DNA from: Paraferrimonas sp. SM1919 | GTDB lineage: Bacteria > Pseudomonadota > Gammaproteobacteria > Enterobacterales > Shewanellaceae | Direction of reading: 5' to 3' | Assembly: GCF_010993985.1 (NCBI RefSeq) | Contig: NZ_WINH01000027.1 | Location: forward strand, 1 to 51,255 | DNA length: 51,255 nt | Shown: one piece after another, positions 1 to 9,392 of the stretch | Layout of the letters: each line of letters opens with the position of its first letter | Numbering within the stretch: the first letter of the stretch is position 1 | The notes under the pieces: generated by a model | Databases searched by the model: none | What the model was told of the DNA's origin: nothing | The model's input: the letters and a program-made list of their open reading frames with translations, nothing else | Program-made: the position numbers and the translations under genes

Positions 1-1577
1 GATGAAGTCGGACTCTCATTAAAACCATCATTATCGGTAAAACTGGCTTGCACGCTAATGGCCTCTCCACCATCGGCGGCCACTAGGGTGTATTTATCAG
101 AAGTCGCACCACTAATAGCAACGCCACCACGGTACCATTGGTAACTGACTGAGTTAACATCAAAGCCATTGCTGTCGCTGACCGTTGCAGTCAGCTCTGA
201 GCCGATACTGCTAGTGCCAGTTATCGACACCGTAGCGACAACATTGGTTGCAGCTGTGATCTCATTAGAGCTCGGGCTTTCATTAAAACCGTTATTATCG
301 GTATAGGTTGCCACCACAGACAGCTTTTTACCCGCATCTGCTAAGGCTATGACATAAGTGGAGCTAGTGGCGCCTGTTATCAACACACCATCGGCGTACC
401 ATTGGTAGTTGACTGAGCCATAGCCGTCATCATCGCTGACCACCGCCGTTAAGGTACTGCCAATGGCTGTATTACCCGAGATGGTCACTGAACCGGTATT
501 ATTAGTTGCAGTGACCGATGGATCAGCGGTTTTTGCAATACCATCTTCAATTCCGTCATTAGGAGTTAAGGTAAAAGCAGGTAAATCAGAACCAGCATTA
601 ACCAGTGCCAGACCAGCTGCCGTTAAAGTAACAAGTTGATTGCCTTCATCTAGGGCATAATTGATAGTATCTGATAAAGTAACAGTGACTGTGTCATTAT
701 CGGCATCAGCTGTGGTATAGCTAACTACAGTTTCCCCTACCGTATGACCATTATTTTGGGTGAAGTTACTAACGGCACCCAAGGTTAACTCTGGAATATT
801 ATTATTTGGGATCAACTCTTCAGAAAATAATCCCAGTTCAGCAAAGGTTTTATCTAGCTCACCTGCTAAATTATCATCAACACCCGCAAAATCCCCATTC
901 AAGGAATTCGTTTGCTGGGCACTAAATAACATAAAACGAATTTTTTCATTGGCTGCAACAGCTGTTTTGCCATTGGCAATTAACGCGCTGTTGATTTGAG
1001 AGAAGGCAAATTTAAAATTTAAGAAATGATCAAGCGAACCATTATTATCGACATCGGAATTAATGTTATTTCCATCAATGCTCTGGGTACTAGCAAAATA
1101 GTAATTAGTGAAAGAAACCTCATCATAATCTTGTGCCCATAGGTTTGAACCTATGGTAGTAGTACTTGGAGAGATATTACACTGGGGGATTTTATTGGGG
1201 CATTCATCTGTTCCCCATATTGTGATATTTCTAGAATTACGTCCATCCGCACTGATAAACAAATCTAATTCGTTATCTGTATTTATATCCAGTCCAATCA
1301 AGTAGACATTAGATTCAGTATTATCGGTTAAGCGTATCCTAAACGCTAAATCCTCATTTTCATCAATCCAAGAGTACAAAATAGGATGATCATCATCACC
1401 AACCAGATCAAGACCCGCTGCTTGAGCTTGTTCATCACCAGAAGGATCAAAACTCTGGCCATAGAGAATGATGCGCCAATTCTCAGAAGAAGCGCTAAGG
1501 TCTATCACTGCAGCAAATGCAAATTGATTAGCGCCAAATAACAACAATAAAAAAGTTATGCTCTTTAAAAACGTCAT
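1..1577 (-). CDS. Secreted Ig-like repeat protein, 3' end outside the window
   Basis: The minus-strand reading frame is open from an ATG at 1577 to the window edge, 525 codons, so the C-terminus is missing. Residues 1-24 form a signal peptide (hydrophobic LLLLFGANQFAFA before AVIDL). Residues about 25-260 are a unique Asp/Asn-rich domain. Residues about 265-345 resemble a cadherin-like module (TTADADNDTVTVTLSD). After that come tandem Ig-like units of about 88 residues sharing YQWY, GATS and DNxGFNESP; the shared CATTAAAACC motif recurs 264 bp apart at positions 17 and 281. Such arrays are typical of exported surface or adhesion proteins of marine gammaproteobacteria. The function of this one is unknown. 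It is the only gene left of the terminator at 1750. Confidence 0.8.
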   Translation of the reverse strand, partial: MTFLKSITFLLLLFGANQFAFAAVIDLSASSENWRIILYGQSFDPSGDEQAQAAGLDLVGDDDHPILYSWIDENEDLAFRIRLTDNTESNVYLIGLDINTDNELDLFISADGRNSRNITIWGTDECPNKIPQCNISPSTTTIGSNLWAQDYDEVSFTNYYFASTQSIDGNNINSDVDNNGSLDHFLNFKFAFSQINSALIANGKTAVAANEKIRFMLFSAQQTNSLNGDFAGVDDNLAGELDKTFAELGLFSEELIPNNNIPELTLGAVSNFTQNNGHTVGETVVSYTTADADNDTVTVTLSDTINYALDEGNQLVTLTAAGLALVNAGSDLPAFTLTPNDGIEDGIAKTADPSVTATNNTGSVTISGNTAIGSTLTAVVSDDDGYGSVNYQWYADGVLITGATSSTYVIALADAGKKLSVVATYTDNNGFNESPSSNEITAATNVVATVSITGTSSIGSELTATVSDSNGFDVNSVSYQWYRGGVAISGATSDKYTLVAADGGEAISVQASFTDNDGFNESPTS

Positions 1578-1745
1578 TTAATTCTTCCTTGAAAGGCTGA
1601 TCGTTTAATAATCGTGCAACGATAGCGCTAGACGACCGAAAAAGCAAAAACTTTAGGGCAAATCCAATTAAATTTTAAAAATTATTTTCCATTATATTTC
1701 AATGCCTTAGAGTATTGATTACCAAAATTAGTGATAATTTAGCAT

Positions 1746-1778
1746 AAAAAAAACCGCCTATAAGTGGCGGTTTTTTTA
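1746..1778. terminator. Rho-independent terminator, gsk operon
   Basis: The hairpin AAACCGCC/GGCGGTTT (arms 1751-1758 and 1766-1773) is flanked by A and T runs, so it can work in both directions. It lies just downstream of gsk on the minus strand. The rest of 1578-1745 is AT-rich upstream DNA of the secreted protein gene with no other feature recognised. Confidence 0.85.
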
Positions 1779-1802
1779 AATATGAATAAATTAGGCAAGG
1801 TA

Positions 1803-3107
1803 TTATCTTTCCCAGTAAGCTTCTTCTAGTGAGTCTTCTCGCTCTGGTAATGCCCTTGAAAGACGTGGGCTATGTTGTGCCAACACCTCAAAAGCCACAC
1901 GGTTGGAATATTTGCAAAGTTGGGCCAGTGATGAATAACACAAAGCTTCAACATTATGCTTAGATGAATTTGGAATGTTCATCTTGTGGTAGACGTTTGA
2001 TGCCATATCATGCAGCAATGCTGCTAGTGCGCCATCGCCGGCACCATTGGTATTACGGATTTTATCTGGCCCCCCCATATAAGGTGCAATATGGGAAAAT
2101 ACTTTTATGGGATTTTTACAACCCCCTCTAGCCATCGGCCTAGAATATTCATATTGATTAAATTCAGCAATCGAGCCTGGTAATAGGGGCTGTTTAGTCT
2201 GACGCTTATGCTCTTCTTCAGTCCAAGCCCCCATATACAAGCCCGCAGGGCCTGCTGTGGTTAAGATCAGATCACACCATTGCAATGCAATATCTGTCGC
2301 TAGTAATGGATCAGTTTCCCCCGTTAGGGCTTCGGCTTCCTCTTCATTCATCGCTAACACGGTAACATTATCATTAATAAAGCCTTGCCACCATTTTGGA
2401 TCTTGTGCAATGAGAAATTGCGTTCCTAAGGTGAGCACAACAGGTACGTTAGCTTGTTTAGCATACTCAACGGCTTGTATCGCTGCTGAGGTCATAGGAT
2501 CACCTTCATCGGCCCGCATCAAATAGGCACTAATGACAAAAGCAGAAGCTTCTTGGATCACTTTTTTGTTGATGTATTCAGGCTCAAGTTTATCCATTAC
2601 CCCTTTTGAGATCGCAAAAGTGCGTTCTCCGCATGGAGAGATCAAAGTGAAGCAGCGCCCTATCGCGCCATCTACTGGTTGTAAATGGTTAAGGTCAACT
2701 TTTGAAGATGTATTGCATAAATAACGGTATGAATAACTGCCAACATCGATTTGTTTACTCATAACGCCGAATAGTACCGACTTATCATCAGCTAACGTTG
2801 AGTAATTATGTAGGGTGTTACCTATGGTGCCACCAGCGAATTCTTCTGAAACCAACTCATTACGCTTTAGCTCTTGATAAAGCGCATGGGCAATATCGTC
2901 CGCAACAAGGTTAGAAGCCGCTTTTTGTAGGCCATAACGCAGCAAAAACTCTTCGTCAACAGCGGCCTCGATATCAACCAAAATTTGGTCAATACCGGTT
3001 ACATATGTAGAAAACGGCACAGAATGTGGTTGTAAGTCTTGTAGGTGCGGATCCCGCGATTGCACCGGAAAATAGTGTTTGGACTTACGTTGACCAGGAA
3101 ACTTCAT
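1803..3107 (-). CDS. gsk: Inosine-guanosine kinase
   Basis: This enzyme phosphorylates guanosine and inosine to GMP and IMP with ATP in cytosolic purine salvage. It is 434 residues long, the same length as E. coli Gsk, and its N-terminus MKFPGQRKSKHYFPV closely matches that protein. It belongs to the PfkB/ribokinase family: the anion-hole and catalytic motif NGAGD sits at about residues 354-358, with the catalytic Asp at 358. The ATG at 3107 follows hemH by 21 bp on the same strand, so gsk is probably the last gene of a trhO-hemH-gsk transcript ending at the terminator at 1750. A hemH-gsk neighbourhood is also known from enterobacteria. Intact and confidently identified. Confidence 0.97.
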   Translation of the reverse strand: MKFPGQRKSKHYFPVQSRDPHLQDLQPHSVPFSTYVTGIDQILVDIEAAVDEEFLLRYGLQKAASNLVADDIAHALYQELKRNELVSEEFAGGTIGNTLHNYSTLADDKSVLFGVMSKQIDVGSYSYRYLCNTSSKVDLNHLQPVDGAIGRCFTLISPCGERTFAISKGVMDKLEPEYINKKVIQEASAFVISAYLMRADEGDPMTSAAIQAVEYAKQANVPVVLTLGTQFLIAQDPKWWQGFINDNVTVLAMNEEEAEALTGETDPLLATDIALQWCDLILTTAGPAGLYMGAWTEEEHKRQTKQPLLPGSIAEFNQYEYSRPMARGGCKNPIKVFSHIAPYMGGPDKIRNTNGAGDGALAALLHDMASNVYHKMNIPNSSKHNVEALCYSSLAQLCKYSNRVAFEVLAQHSPRLSRALPEREDSLEEAYWER

Positions 3108-3128
3108 AGCCCTTGTTACCTCAAGATT

Positions 3129-4124
3129 TTATTTGCCCCATTTTGATTTAATCAGTTCTACCATTAAATCAATATGTTTAGGGTCGTCATTTAAGCACGA
3201 TATATAACGATAGTCGTTGCCACCATTTTCGATGAACAATTGTTTATTCTCTATCGCAATTTCTTCTAGCGTTTCTAAACAGTCGCTGGCAAATGCCGGA
3301 CAAATTACATCAATGCTAGTACATCCTTGACTAGGAAGCGTGGTTAAATACTCATCTAGGTATGGTTGCAGCCATGGCTCACGACCAAACCTTGATTGGT
3401 AACACACCTGCCATTGCTGCGCGTTCAAGCCTAAGTGCTCAGCCAGCAATTCTGCAGTTTTTTGACATTGTGCTTGGTAAGGGTCGCCTTCATCCACAAA
3501 TCGTTGTGGAATACCGTGGAACGACATTACCAATTTTTGCGCCTGACCATGTTGCTGCCAGTGCGCTCTTACCGAAGCTGCTAGAGCTTCAATATAAAAT
3601 GGGTGCTGATAATACTCTTTTACAAAACAATATTCAGGTATATTTCTTAATTTTTTGATGCTATTGGCTAAATTATCTACAACTGATGCGGTAGTCGTGC
3701 AAGAGTACTGTGGATAGAGGGGTAAAGTGATGATTTTCTCTACACCTTGGGCCTGCAATTTAGAAATACCATCAGCAATAGCAGGGTCGCCATAGGTCAT
3801 CGCCAACTGCAATGGCACCTCATGACCCATCGCCTCATTGAGCGACTGCTGTAGAGCTTTCGCCTGTAATTTTGAGTACACCATTAAAGGTGAGCCTTCA
3901 TCAGCCCAAACACTTTGATAAGCTTTAGCGACCTTTGGCGGCCTAATGTTTAAGATCACGCCGTGCAGAATCGGTTTCCAAAGCCAGCGCGGTAAATCCA
4001 CCACCCTAGGGTCGCTCAAGAACTCTTTTAAGAACGCACGCACTCCTTTGACCGTGGGCTCAGATGGCGTACCTAGGTTCACTAACAGAACACCTGTTTT
4101 ATTAGCTGCTTGTGTTGGGCTCAT
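3129..4124 (-). CDS. hemH: Ferrochelatase
   Basis: Ferrochelatase inserts Fe2+ into protoporphyrin IX, the last step of protoheme synthesis, at the cytoplasmic face of the inner membrane. At 331 residues it has normal bacterial length. Family motifs are visible: GVLLVNLGTPSEPT at the N-terminus, YPQYSCTTTASV mid-protein, SFHG around 201-204 with the likely metal-binding His203, and a C-terminal ASDCLETLEEIAIE carrying the conserved acidic residues. It lies 18 bp downstream of trhO and 21 bp upstream of gsk, all minus strand, consistent with one operon. No Cys-rich Fe-S tail is evident, as expected for a gammaproteobacterial enzyme. Confidence 0.97.
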   Translation of the reverse strand: MSPTQAANKTGVLLVNLGTPSEPTVKGVRAFLKEFLSDPRVVDLPRWLWKPILHGVILNIRPPKVAKAYQSVWADEGSPLMVYSKLQAKALQQSLNEAMGHEVPLQLAMTYGDPAIADGISKLQAQGVEKIITLPLYPQYSCTTTASVVDNLANSIKKLRNIPEYCFVKEYYQHPFYIEALAASVRAHWQQHGQAQKLVMSFHGIPQRFVDEGDPYQAQCQKTAELLAEHLGLNAQQWQVCYQSRFGREPWLQPYLDEYLTTLPSQGCTSIDVICPAFASDCLETLEEIAIENKQLFIENGGNDYRYISCLNDDPKHIDLMVELIKSKWGK

Positions 4125-4142
4125 TAAAGACTTCCTTGATTA

Positions 4143-5132
4143 TTATGCTTTTTTGCTGGCTTCTCTTTGGGCCTGACGGCGAGCTTGTTTTTCCAGCTTA
4201 CGTTGTTCCATCTGATTACGTGCATCTAAACCAATATGATCAAGACCACGCTCTTTGGCTAACTTAGCTTGCTTTTCACGCTCTTTAAAGCGGGCAATTT
4301 GTTCTGGGGTTAGCTTATCGTGGCACTGGTGACAGCTCACACCTTCAATATATTCTGGCTTAAGCTTATCTTCTTGGGTAATTGGTAAACGACAACCATG
4401 ACATAAATCGTAGTTACCTGCTTCTAGGTTGTGATCAACCGTCACACGGTTATCAAACACGTAACAGTCCCCCTTCCACATGGTATCTTCTTGCTCAACC
4501 TCTTCTAGGTACTTGAGGATACCGCCTTCAAGGTGGTAAACCTCTTCGAAGCCCTGCTCTTTCATATAGGCGGTCGATTTTTCACAACGAATACCACCGG
4601 TACAGAACATCGCCACTTTTTTATGCTTAGCAGGATCTAAGTTTTCCTTCACATAATCTGGGAATTCACGGAAGGTCTCGGTATTTGGGTTTACCGCCCC
4701 CTCGAAGGTACCCAGTTCGATTTCGTAATCGTTACGGGTATCAACTAGAATCACTTCAGGATCACTAATCAGCGCATTCCAATCCTTAGGCTTAACGTAG
4801 GTGCCCACCACCTTATTAGGGTCTATGCCCTCAACACCCATGGTGACGATTTCTTTTTTCAGCTTAACCTTAGTGCGGTGAAATGGCTGTTCATCGGTGA
4901 ACGATTCTTTCCAGCTGATTTCAGCAAGGCCATCAATGCCTTTAATATAAGCCAATAAAGCGTCAATGCTTTCGCGACTGGCGGCAACCGTACCGTTAAT
5001 TCCTTCTTTGGCCAGCAATAGGGTACCAACCACACCTAAATCCAGCATTTTTTGCTGCAATGGTTGGCGAATTTCTTCAAAATTTTCCAAAGTGGTAAAG
5101 CGATAAAGCGCACAGACTACGAATTTTGACAC
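4143..5132 (-). CDS. trhO: tRNA uridine(34) hydroxylase TrhO (YceA, rhodanese-like)
   Basis: TrhO makes 5-hydroxyuridine at position 34 of tRNAs in an O2-dependent reaction; ho5U is the precursor of cmo5U/mcmo5U. The protein has 329 residues, with an N-terminal acylphosphatase-like domain (about 1-95), a rhodanese domain (about 120-215) with active-site loop CTGGIRC and nucleophile Cys177, and a C-terminal region with paired cysteines (CHGC, CHQC) and a basic helical tail. The start is GTG at 5132, supported by AAGGAT about 8 nt upstream; no ATG lies nearby. It is slightly shorter than E. coli YceA (350). It is first in a trhO-hemH-gsk unit and divergent from trhP, which makes the same modification by another route. 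Confidence 0.94.
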   Translation of the reverse strand: MSKFVVCALYRFTTLENFEEIRQPLQQKMLDLGVVGTLLLAKEGINGTVAASRESIDALLAYIKGIDGLAEISWKESFTDEQPFHRTKVKLKKEIVTMGVEGIDPNKVVGTYVKPKDWNALISDPEVILVDTRNDYEIELGTFEGAVNPNTETFREFPDYVKENLDPAKHKKVAMFCTGGIRCEKSTAYMKEQGFEEVYHLEGGILKYLEEVEQEDTMWKGDCYVFDNRVTVDHNLEAGNYDLCHGCRLPITQEDKLKPEYIEGVSCHQCHDKLTPEQIARFKEREKQAKLAKERGLDHIGLDARNQMEQRKLEKQARRQAQREASKKA

Positions 5133-5309
5133 TTTTTTATCCTTATAATTGTGATGGAGTTCATTTACAGCAATTTAATTAAGCCAAGGATTATACTATT
5201 GATAAAGAAAAATTTATAATACTGCGCTTCTCTTTAATGGGTAAGCTAGCCTTATTTATAAGCAATTGGCTACTTTACCCGATAAATTCTCCTGTTAAGA
5301 GTTTAAAAG

Positions 5310-6683
5310 ATGTTAAAACCTGAACTGTTATCGCCTGCGGGCACCCTAAAAAACATGCGCTATGCTTTTGCCTATGGCGCTGATGCCGTTTATGCCGGCC
5401 AACCTCGTTATTCCCTTCGAGTTCGTAATAATGACTTCAACATGGAAAACCTAAAAGTAGGTATTGATGAAGCCCACGAACTTGGTAAGCAGTTCTATGT
5501 AGTGAGTAATATCTCACCACACAACACCAAATTAAAAACCTACATTAACGACATGAAGCCTGTGGTTGATATGAAGCCTGATGCTATTATCATGTCTGAT
5601 CCAGGCCTAATCATGATGATGCGTGAAGCCTTCCCAGAGCAAGTTGTACACTTGTCTGTGCAAGCCAACGCCATTAACTGGGCATCGGTTAAGTTTTGGG
5701 AAAGCCAAGGCATTAAGCGTGTCATTTTATCGCGGGAGTTATCTCTTGATGAAATTGAAGAGATCCGCCAACGCTGTCCAGATATCGAGCTAGAAGTATT
5801 TGTACACGGCGCACTTTGCATGGCGTACTCTGGCCGTTGCCTACTATCTGGCTACATTAACAAGCGTGACCCTAACCAAGGTACCTGTACTAACGCTTGT
5901 CGATGGAAGTACGATGCCCATGAAGCGACTGAAAACGAAAATGGTGATGTGGTTGCAATCCAACAACCTGAAGCGGTTGCCCCTACCCTAGGTGAAGGTG
6001 AAACCACAGATAACATTTATCTGCTACAAGAAGCCAATCGCCCGGGCGAATACATGCCAGCGTTTGAAGACGAGCACGGCACTTATATTATGAACTCAAA
6101 AGATCTGCGTGCCATTCAGCACGTTGAACGCCTAACCAAAATGGGCATTGATTCATTGAAAATTGAAGGTCGTACTAAGTCATTCTACTACGTGGCCCGT
6201 ACTGCTCAGCTTTATAAGCAAGCCATTAACGATGCCTACGAAGGTCGTGAATTCGATCCTAGCTTAATGCATCACCTAGAAGGCCTTGCTCACCGTGGTT
6301 ACACCGAAGGTTTCTTACGCCGTCACACCCATGACACTTACCAAAACTACGAATATGGCTATTCGGTATCGGATCGCCAACAATTTGTCGGTGAATTTAC
6401 CGGTAATCGTAACGCCGCTGGTCAAGCTGAAATTGATGTGAAGAACAAGTTCAGCGTAGGGGATTCAATTGAAATCATGACCCCGAACGGTAACTTAAAC
6501 CTGCAACTTGAAGCACTAATGAACCGTAAAAACGAACAAGTGGAAGCGGGTCTAGGTTCTGGTCATACCGTATATATGGATATGCCAGAGGGTGTTGACC
6601 TTGATAAAGCGATTTTACTGCGTAACTTAAAAGGTGGTGAAGATACTCGCAATCCTCATGTTAAAATAACGGAAGTGAAGTAA
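5310..6683 (+). CDS. trhP: tRNA 5-hydroxyuridine synthesis protein TrhP (YegQ, U32 family)
   Basis: TrhP is a peptidase-U32-family protein which, with prephenate and Fe-S cofactor supply, forms ho5U34 in tRNA independently of O2. It has 457 residues. The U32 signature EVFVHGALC...SGRCLLS spans about 162-180. Cys170, Cys177, Cys193 and Cys197 form the set expected to hold an Fe-S cluster. The N-terminus MLKPELLSPAGTLKNM is characteristic of YegQ. It is transcribed away from trhO across a 177-bp shared upstream region and ends at a bidirectional terminator shared with pckA. The name peptidase is historical; proteolysis is not implied here. Confidence 0.94.
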   Translation: MLKPELLSPAGTLKNMRYAFAYGADAVYAGQPRYSLRVRNNDFNMENLKVGIDEAHELGKQFYVVSNISPHNTKLKTYINDMKPVVDMKPDAIIMSDPGLIMMMREAFPEQVVHLSVQANAINWASVKFWESQGIKRVILSRELSLDEIEEIRQRCPDIELEVFVHGALCMAYSGRCLLSGYINKRDPNQGTCTNACRWKYDAHEATENENGDVVAIQQPEAVAPTLGEGETTDNIYLLQEANRPGEYMPAFEDEHGTYIMNSKDLRAIQHVERLTKMGIDSLKIEGRTKSFYYVARTAQLYKQAINDAYEGREFDPSLMHHLEGLAHRGYTEGFLRRHTHDTYQNYEYGYSVSDRQQFVGEFTGNRNAAGQAEIDVKNKFSVGDSIEIMTPNGNLNLQLEALMNRKNEQVEAGLGSGHTVYMDMPEGVDLDKAILLRNLKGGEDTRNPHVKITEVK

Positions 6684-6690
6684 GCACCTA

Positions 6691-6731
6691 AGTTCTAAGT
6701 CCTAGATCCTAAACCCTAAGATCTAGGTTCT
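6691..6731. repeat. Imperfect palindromic intergenic repeat
   Basis: Between trhP and its terminator there is a short run of related CTAAG/CCTAGATC words, including the inverted pair CCTAGATC (6701-6708) and GATCTAGG (6720-6727). It looks like a degenerate dispersed palindrome rather than a regulatory site. Its wording differs from the GAATACGG palindromes at 10405 and 17109. Confidence 0.4.
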
Positions 6732-6737
6732 GGAATC

Positions 6738-6776
6738 AAAAAAGCCGCGCCATGGTAACCCATGACGCGGCTTTTT
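6738..6776. terminator. Bidirectional terminator between trhP and pckA
   Basis: A strong stem, GCCGCG (6744-6749) with CGCGGC (6766-6771) plus CATG/CATG on the inside, is flanked by A6 on one side and T5 on the other. Its position between two convergent genes fits termination of both. Confidence 0.9.
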
Positions 6777-6797
6777 AGTGCTTGTCACTCAGTGTAA

Positions 6798-8438
6798 TTA
6801 CAGTTGAGGACCCGCTTTAATTAGGTCTTTGCCTTCTTGGTTGTCGGCAAAGCGTTCAAAGTTATTAATGAAACGCTGGGCTAGGTCCTCAGCTTTACCC
6901 TGCCACACTGCAACATCTTGGTAAGTGTCGCGTGGGTCTAGAATATTACTATCTGCACCCGGTAAGCTCGTTGGTACTTCTAGGTTAAAGATTGGCAATG
7001 TTTTCGTTGGTTGTGCCTCAATTGAACCATCTAAAATAGCATCGATAATGGCACGAGTATCTTTAATCGAGATACGTTTACCTGTACCGTTCCAGCCGGT
7101 GTTCACTAGGTAAGCTTCAGCACCTGCCGCTTCCATACGCTTAACTAATACTTCGGCGTACTTGGTTGGGTGCAGTGTTAAAAACGCAGCGCCAAAACAA
7201 GATGAGAAGGTTGGCGTTGGCTCAGTAATACCACGCTCAGTGCCCGCAAGCTTAGCAGTAAAGCCACTTAGGAAATGGTATTTAGTCTGCTCTTTAGTCA
7301 GTTTAGATACCGGTGGTAACACCCCAAAGGCATCGGCCGTTAAAAAGATAACTTTTTGCGCATGGCCGGCTTTAGACACTGGCTTAACAATATTGTCAAT
7401 ATGATGAATTGGGTAAGACACACGAGTGTTTTCCGTCTTTGAACCATCATCGTAGTCTACTGTACCATCGCTCAGTACTGTTACGTTCTCTAGTAGTGCA
7501 TCACGTTTGATAGCAGCATAAATGTCTGGCTCGGCCTCCGCACTTAGATTAATGGTTTTGGCGTAACAACCACCTTCAAAGTTGAAGATCCCTTCGTCAT
7601 CCCAGCCATGCTCGTCATCACCGATTAGCTCGCGCTTAGGATCGGTCGATAACGTGGTTTTACCCGTACCAGATAGACCAAAGAAAACCGCAACATCGCC
7701 TTCTTTACCTACGTTGGCACTACAATGCATAGAAGCAATGCCTTTAAGTGGTAGGTAGTAGTTCATCATCGCGAACATACCTTTCTTCATTTCACCACCG
7801 TACCAAGTACCGCCGATCAGCTGCATTTTCTCGGTTAGATTAAAGGCCACAAAGTTTTCAGAATTCAGGCCGTGCTCTTGCCACTTATCGTTGGTTGCCT
7901 TAGAACCGTTCATTACTACAAAGTCAGGCTCAAAATCAGCAAGCTCTGCTTCGGTTGGGCGAATGAACATGTTTTTCACAAAGTGCGCCTGCCATGCCAC
8001 TTGCATGATAAAGCGAACTCTTAAGCGAGTTTCTGGATTGGCACCACAAAAAGTATCCACCACAAACAAACGTTCAGCGGAAAGCTGTTTAGTCACGGTT
8101 GCTTTTAGATCATTCCAGACTTCAGTGCTGATCGGCTTGTTATCATTTTTAGCATGCTCACTGGTCCACCAAAAGTTCTCTTTGGTGGAGTCATCAAGCA
8201 CAATATATTTATCTTTAGGAGAACGACCGGTAAACTCACCTGTGTCTACCGCTACCGCACCAGATTCGGTTACCACACCACGTTCATAACCAGTCAGAGA
8301 ATCTTTAGTTTCTTCCAAGAACAGTTGCTCATAACTTGGGTTATGAATAACCTCAGTTGGGTTAATAATACCGTATTGGCTTAGGTCTAATTGCTTAGGT
8401 GTTTGATCTAGTGCGTACATCTTGTTTCCCAATGACAT
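6798..8438 (-). CDS. pckA: Phosphoenolpyruvate carboxykinase (ATP)
   Basis: PckA decarboxylates and phosphorylates oxaloacetate to phosphoenolpyruvate with ATP, the first committed step of gluconeogenesis, in the cytosol. It has 546 residues (E. coli 540) and high similarity throughout. Visible motifs are the PEPCK substrate segment FTGRSPKDKY (about 69-78), kinase-1 P-loop GLSGTGKTT (254-262) and kinase-2 LIGDDEHGW (271-279). The start at 8438 could instead be the internal ATG at 8420 (MYALDQTP); both have only weak upstream purine stretches. It is monocistronic, with a terminator downstream and a 640-bp AT-rich upstream region. Confidence 0.97.
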   Translation of the reverse strand: MSLGNKMYALDQTPKQLDLSQYGIINPTEVIHNPSYEQLFLEETKDSLTGYERGVVTESGAVAVDTGEFTGRSPKDKYIVLDDSTKENFWWTSEHAKNDNKPISTEVWNDLKATVTKQLSAERLFVVDTFCGANPETRLRVRFIMQVAWQAHFVKNMFIRPTEAELADFEPDFVVMNGSKATNDKWQEHGLNSENFVAFNLTEKMQLIGGTWYGGEMKKGMFAMMNYYLPLKGIASMHCSANVGKEGDVAVFFGLSGTGKTTLSTDPKRELIGDDEHGWDDEGIFNFEGGCYAKTINLSAEAEPDIYAAIKRDALLENVTVLSDGTVDYDDGSKTENTRVSYPIHHIDNIVKPVSKAGHAQKVIFLTADAFGVLPPVSKLTKEQTKYHFLSGFTAKLAGTERGITEPTPTFSSCFGAAFLTLHPTKYAEVLVKRMEAAGAEAYLVNTGWNGTGKRISIKDTRAIIDAILDGSIEAQPTKTLPIFNLEVPTSLPGADSNILDPRDTYQDVAVWQGKAEDLAQRFINNFERFADNQEGKDLIKAGPQL

Positions 8439-9102
8439 TAATTGCCCGTTAATTCTTTCAACTATGGAATAAGAATAACATCCCCCCCTGTGGGTAAGCT
8501 ATTGAATTTAGTAAATTTATTTTCAAACCAAAATGTAACTTAATTACAAACATATAAGAAATTTTACACAAATTGAGCTGAGAAATTAGGCTTTTAGTAA
8601 TTTTGCATCATTTTTAAATTTTCATATAAAAGTGCATGACCCATTTCAATTCACTTTACTTTATTAACAAATGATTAAAATACCATGTAACTACATACAT
8701 TTAGCGCTATTGTACAGCAACGCACTGTCATCAGCTGTGGAACCAAAGATCCTACAGGATCGAGATTTTAAAAAGTTGTAAAATAACCAAAGCTATAATG
8801 GCAATTTTATTTTATTCACTGACAAGTAAAAAATTATTCATGTTTATTTAAGGGGTGACTGCATAAAAGTACTGTTAAAAAGCAGCAATACAAGCTAGCG
8901 ATTTATACCAAATAATAATAAGACGACTTGTAACGGTGGGGTAATTCATGCTGACTTAGGTTCCGCCCTATTATCAAAAGTCTTGAACATTTCACTGGCC
9001 AACACGCATTTTTAAACTTCTCATTGAAAACTAAATTTTCCAATATGTTACAATAATCTTAATTGGTATTAATTTTTCTCTATGACTTGGAACCTAAACA
9101 CT
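8439..9102. other. Long AT-rich intergenic region, no gene seen
   Basis: About 660 bp separates divergent pckA and the ferredoxin gene. I see no convincing coding frame, tRNA or terminator. It must hold the promoters of both genes. A 14-bp palindrome, GATCCTACAGGATC, lies at 8748-8761. No clear CRP-type TGTGA-N6-TCACA site was found. Confidence 0.5.
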
Positions 9103-9351
9103 GTGGCGCTGTATATTAAGAAAAACTGCATTAACTGCGATATGTGTGAACCTGAATGCCCAAACCAGGCGATCACCATGGGAAAAGAAATTTATGAAAT
9201 TGATCCTGCACGCTGTACCGAATGTGTCGGCCACTATGATAAGCCCACCTGCGTCAGTGTTTGCCCGATTGATTGTATTGACCCTGATCCCAACCATAAA
9301 GAAACCACAGACCAGTTAGCTGAAAAGTTCATATTGCTCACCCAAGCGTAA
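9103..9351 (+). CDS. yfhL: YfhL-family 4Fe-4S dicluster ferredoxin
   Basis: This is a small cytosolic electron carrier with two [4Fe-4S] clusters. The first motif is CINCDMCEPECP and the second is CTECVGHYDKPTCVSVCP, with the extended spacing typical of YfhL/Allochromatium-type ferredoxins. I chose the GTG at 9103 because it gives MALYIKKNCINC, which lines up with the family N-terminus (E. coli MALLITKKCINC). An in-frame ATG at 9082 would add seven unconserved residues. It is flanked by a shared terminator with mgsA. YfhL proteins have been linked to tRNA hydroxylation chemistry and Fe-S metabolism; the nearby trhP makes that attractive, but this is inference. Confidence 0.9.
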   Translation: MALYIKKNCINCDMCEPECPNQAITMGKEIYEIDPARCTECVGHYDKPTCVSVCPIDCIDPDPNHKETTDQLAEKFILLTQA

Positions 9352-9354
9352 AAT

Positions 9355-9381
9355 GATCCCGAAATGAACATTTCGGGATTT
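9355..9381. terminator. Bidirectional terminator, yfhL/mgsA
   Basis: There is a perfect 11-bp inverted repeat, ATCCCGAAATG (9356-9366) with CATTTCGGGAT (9369-9379), between two convergent genes. T-rich flanks are modest. Confidence 0.75.
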
Positions 9382-9392
9382 CTTCATTGGCT

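Noticed and set aside
760..999. Plus-strand open frame at the left edge
   Set aside because: It lies antisense to the secreted repeat protein, whose frame is longer and has a signal peptide and domain repeats.
8748..8761. GATCCTACAGGATC palindrome
   Set aside because: A single 6-bp-armed palindrome in a long AT-rich spacer, without a T run or partner site; no function can be assigned.
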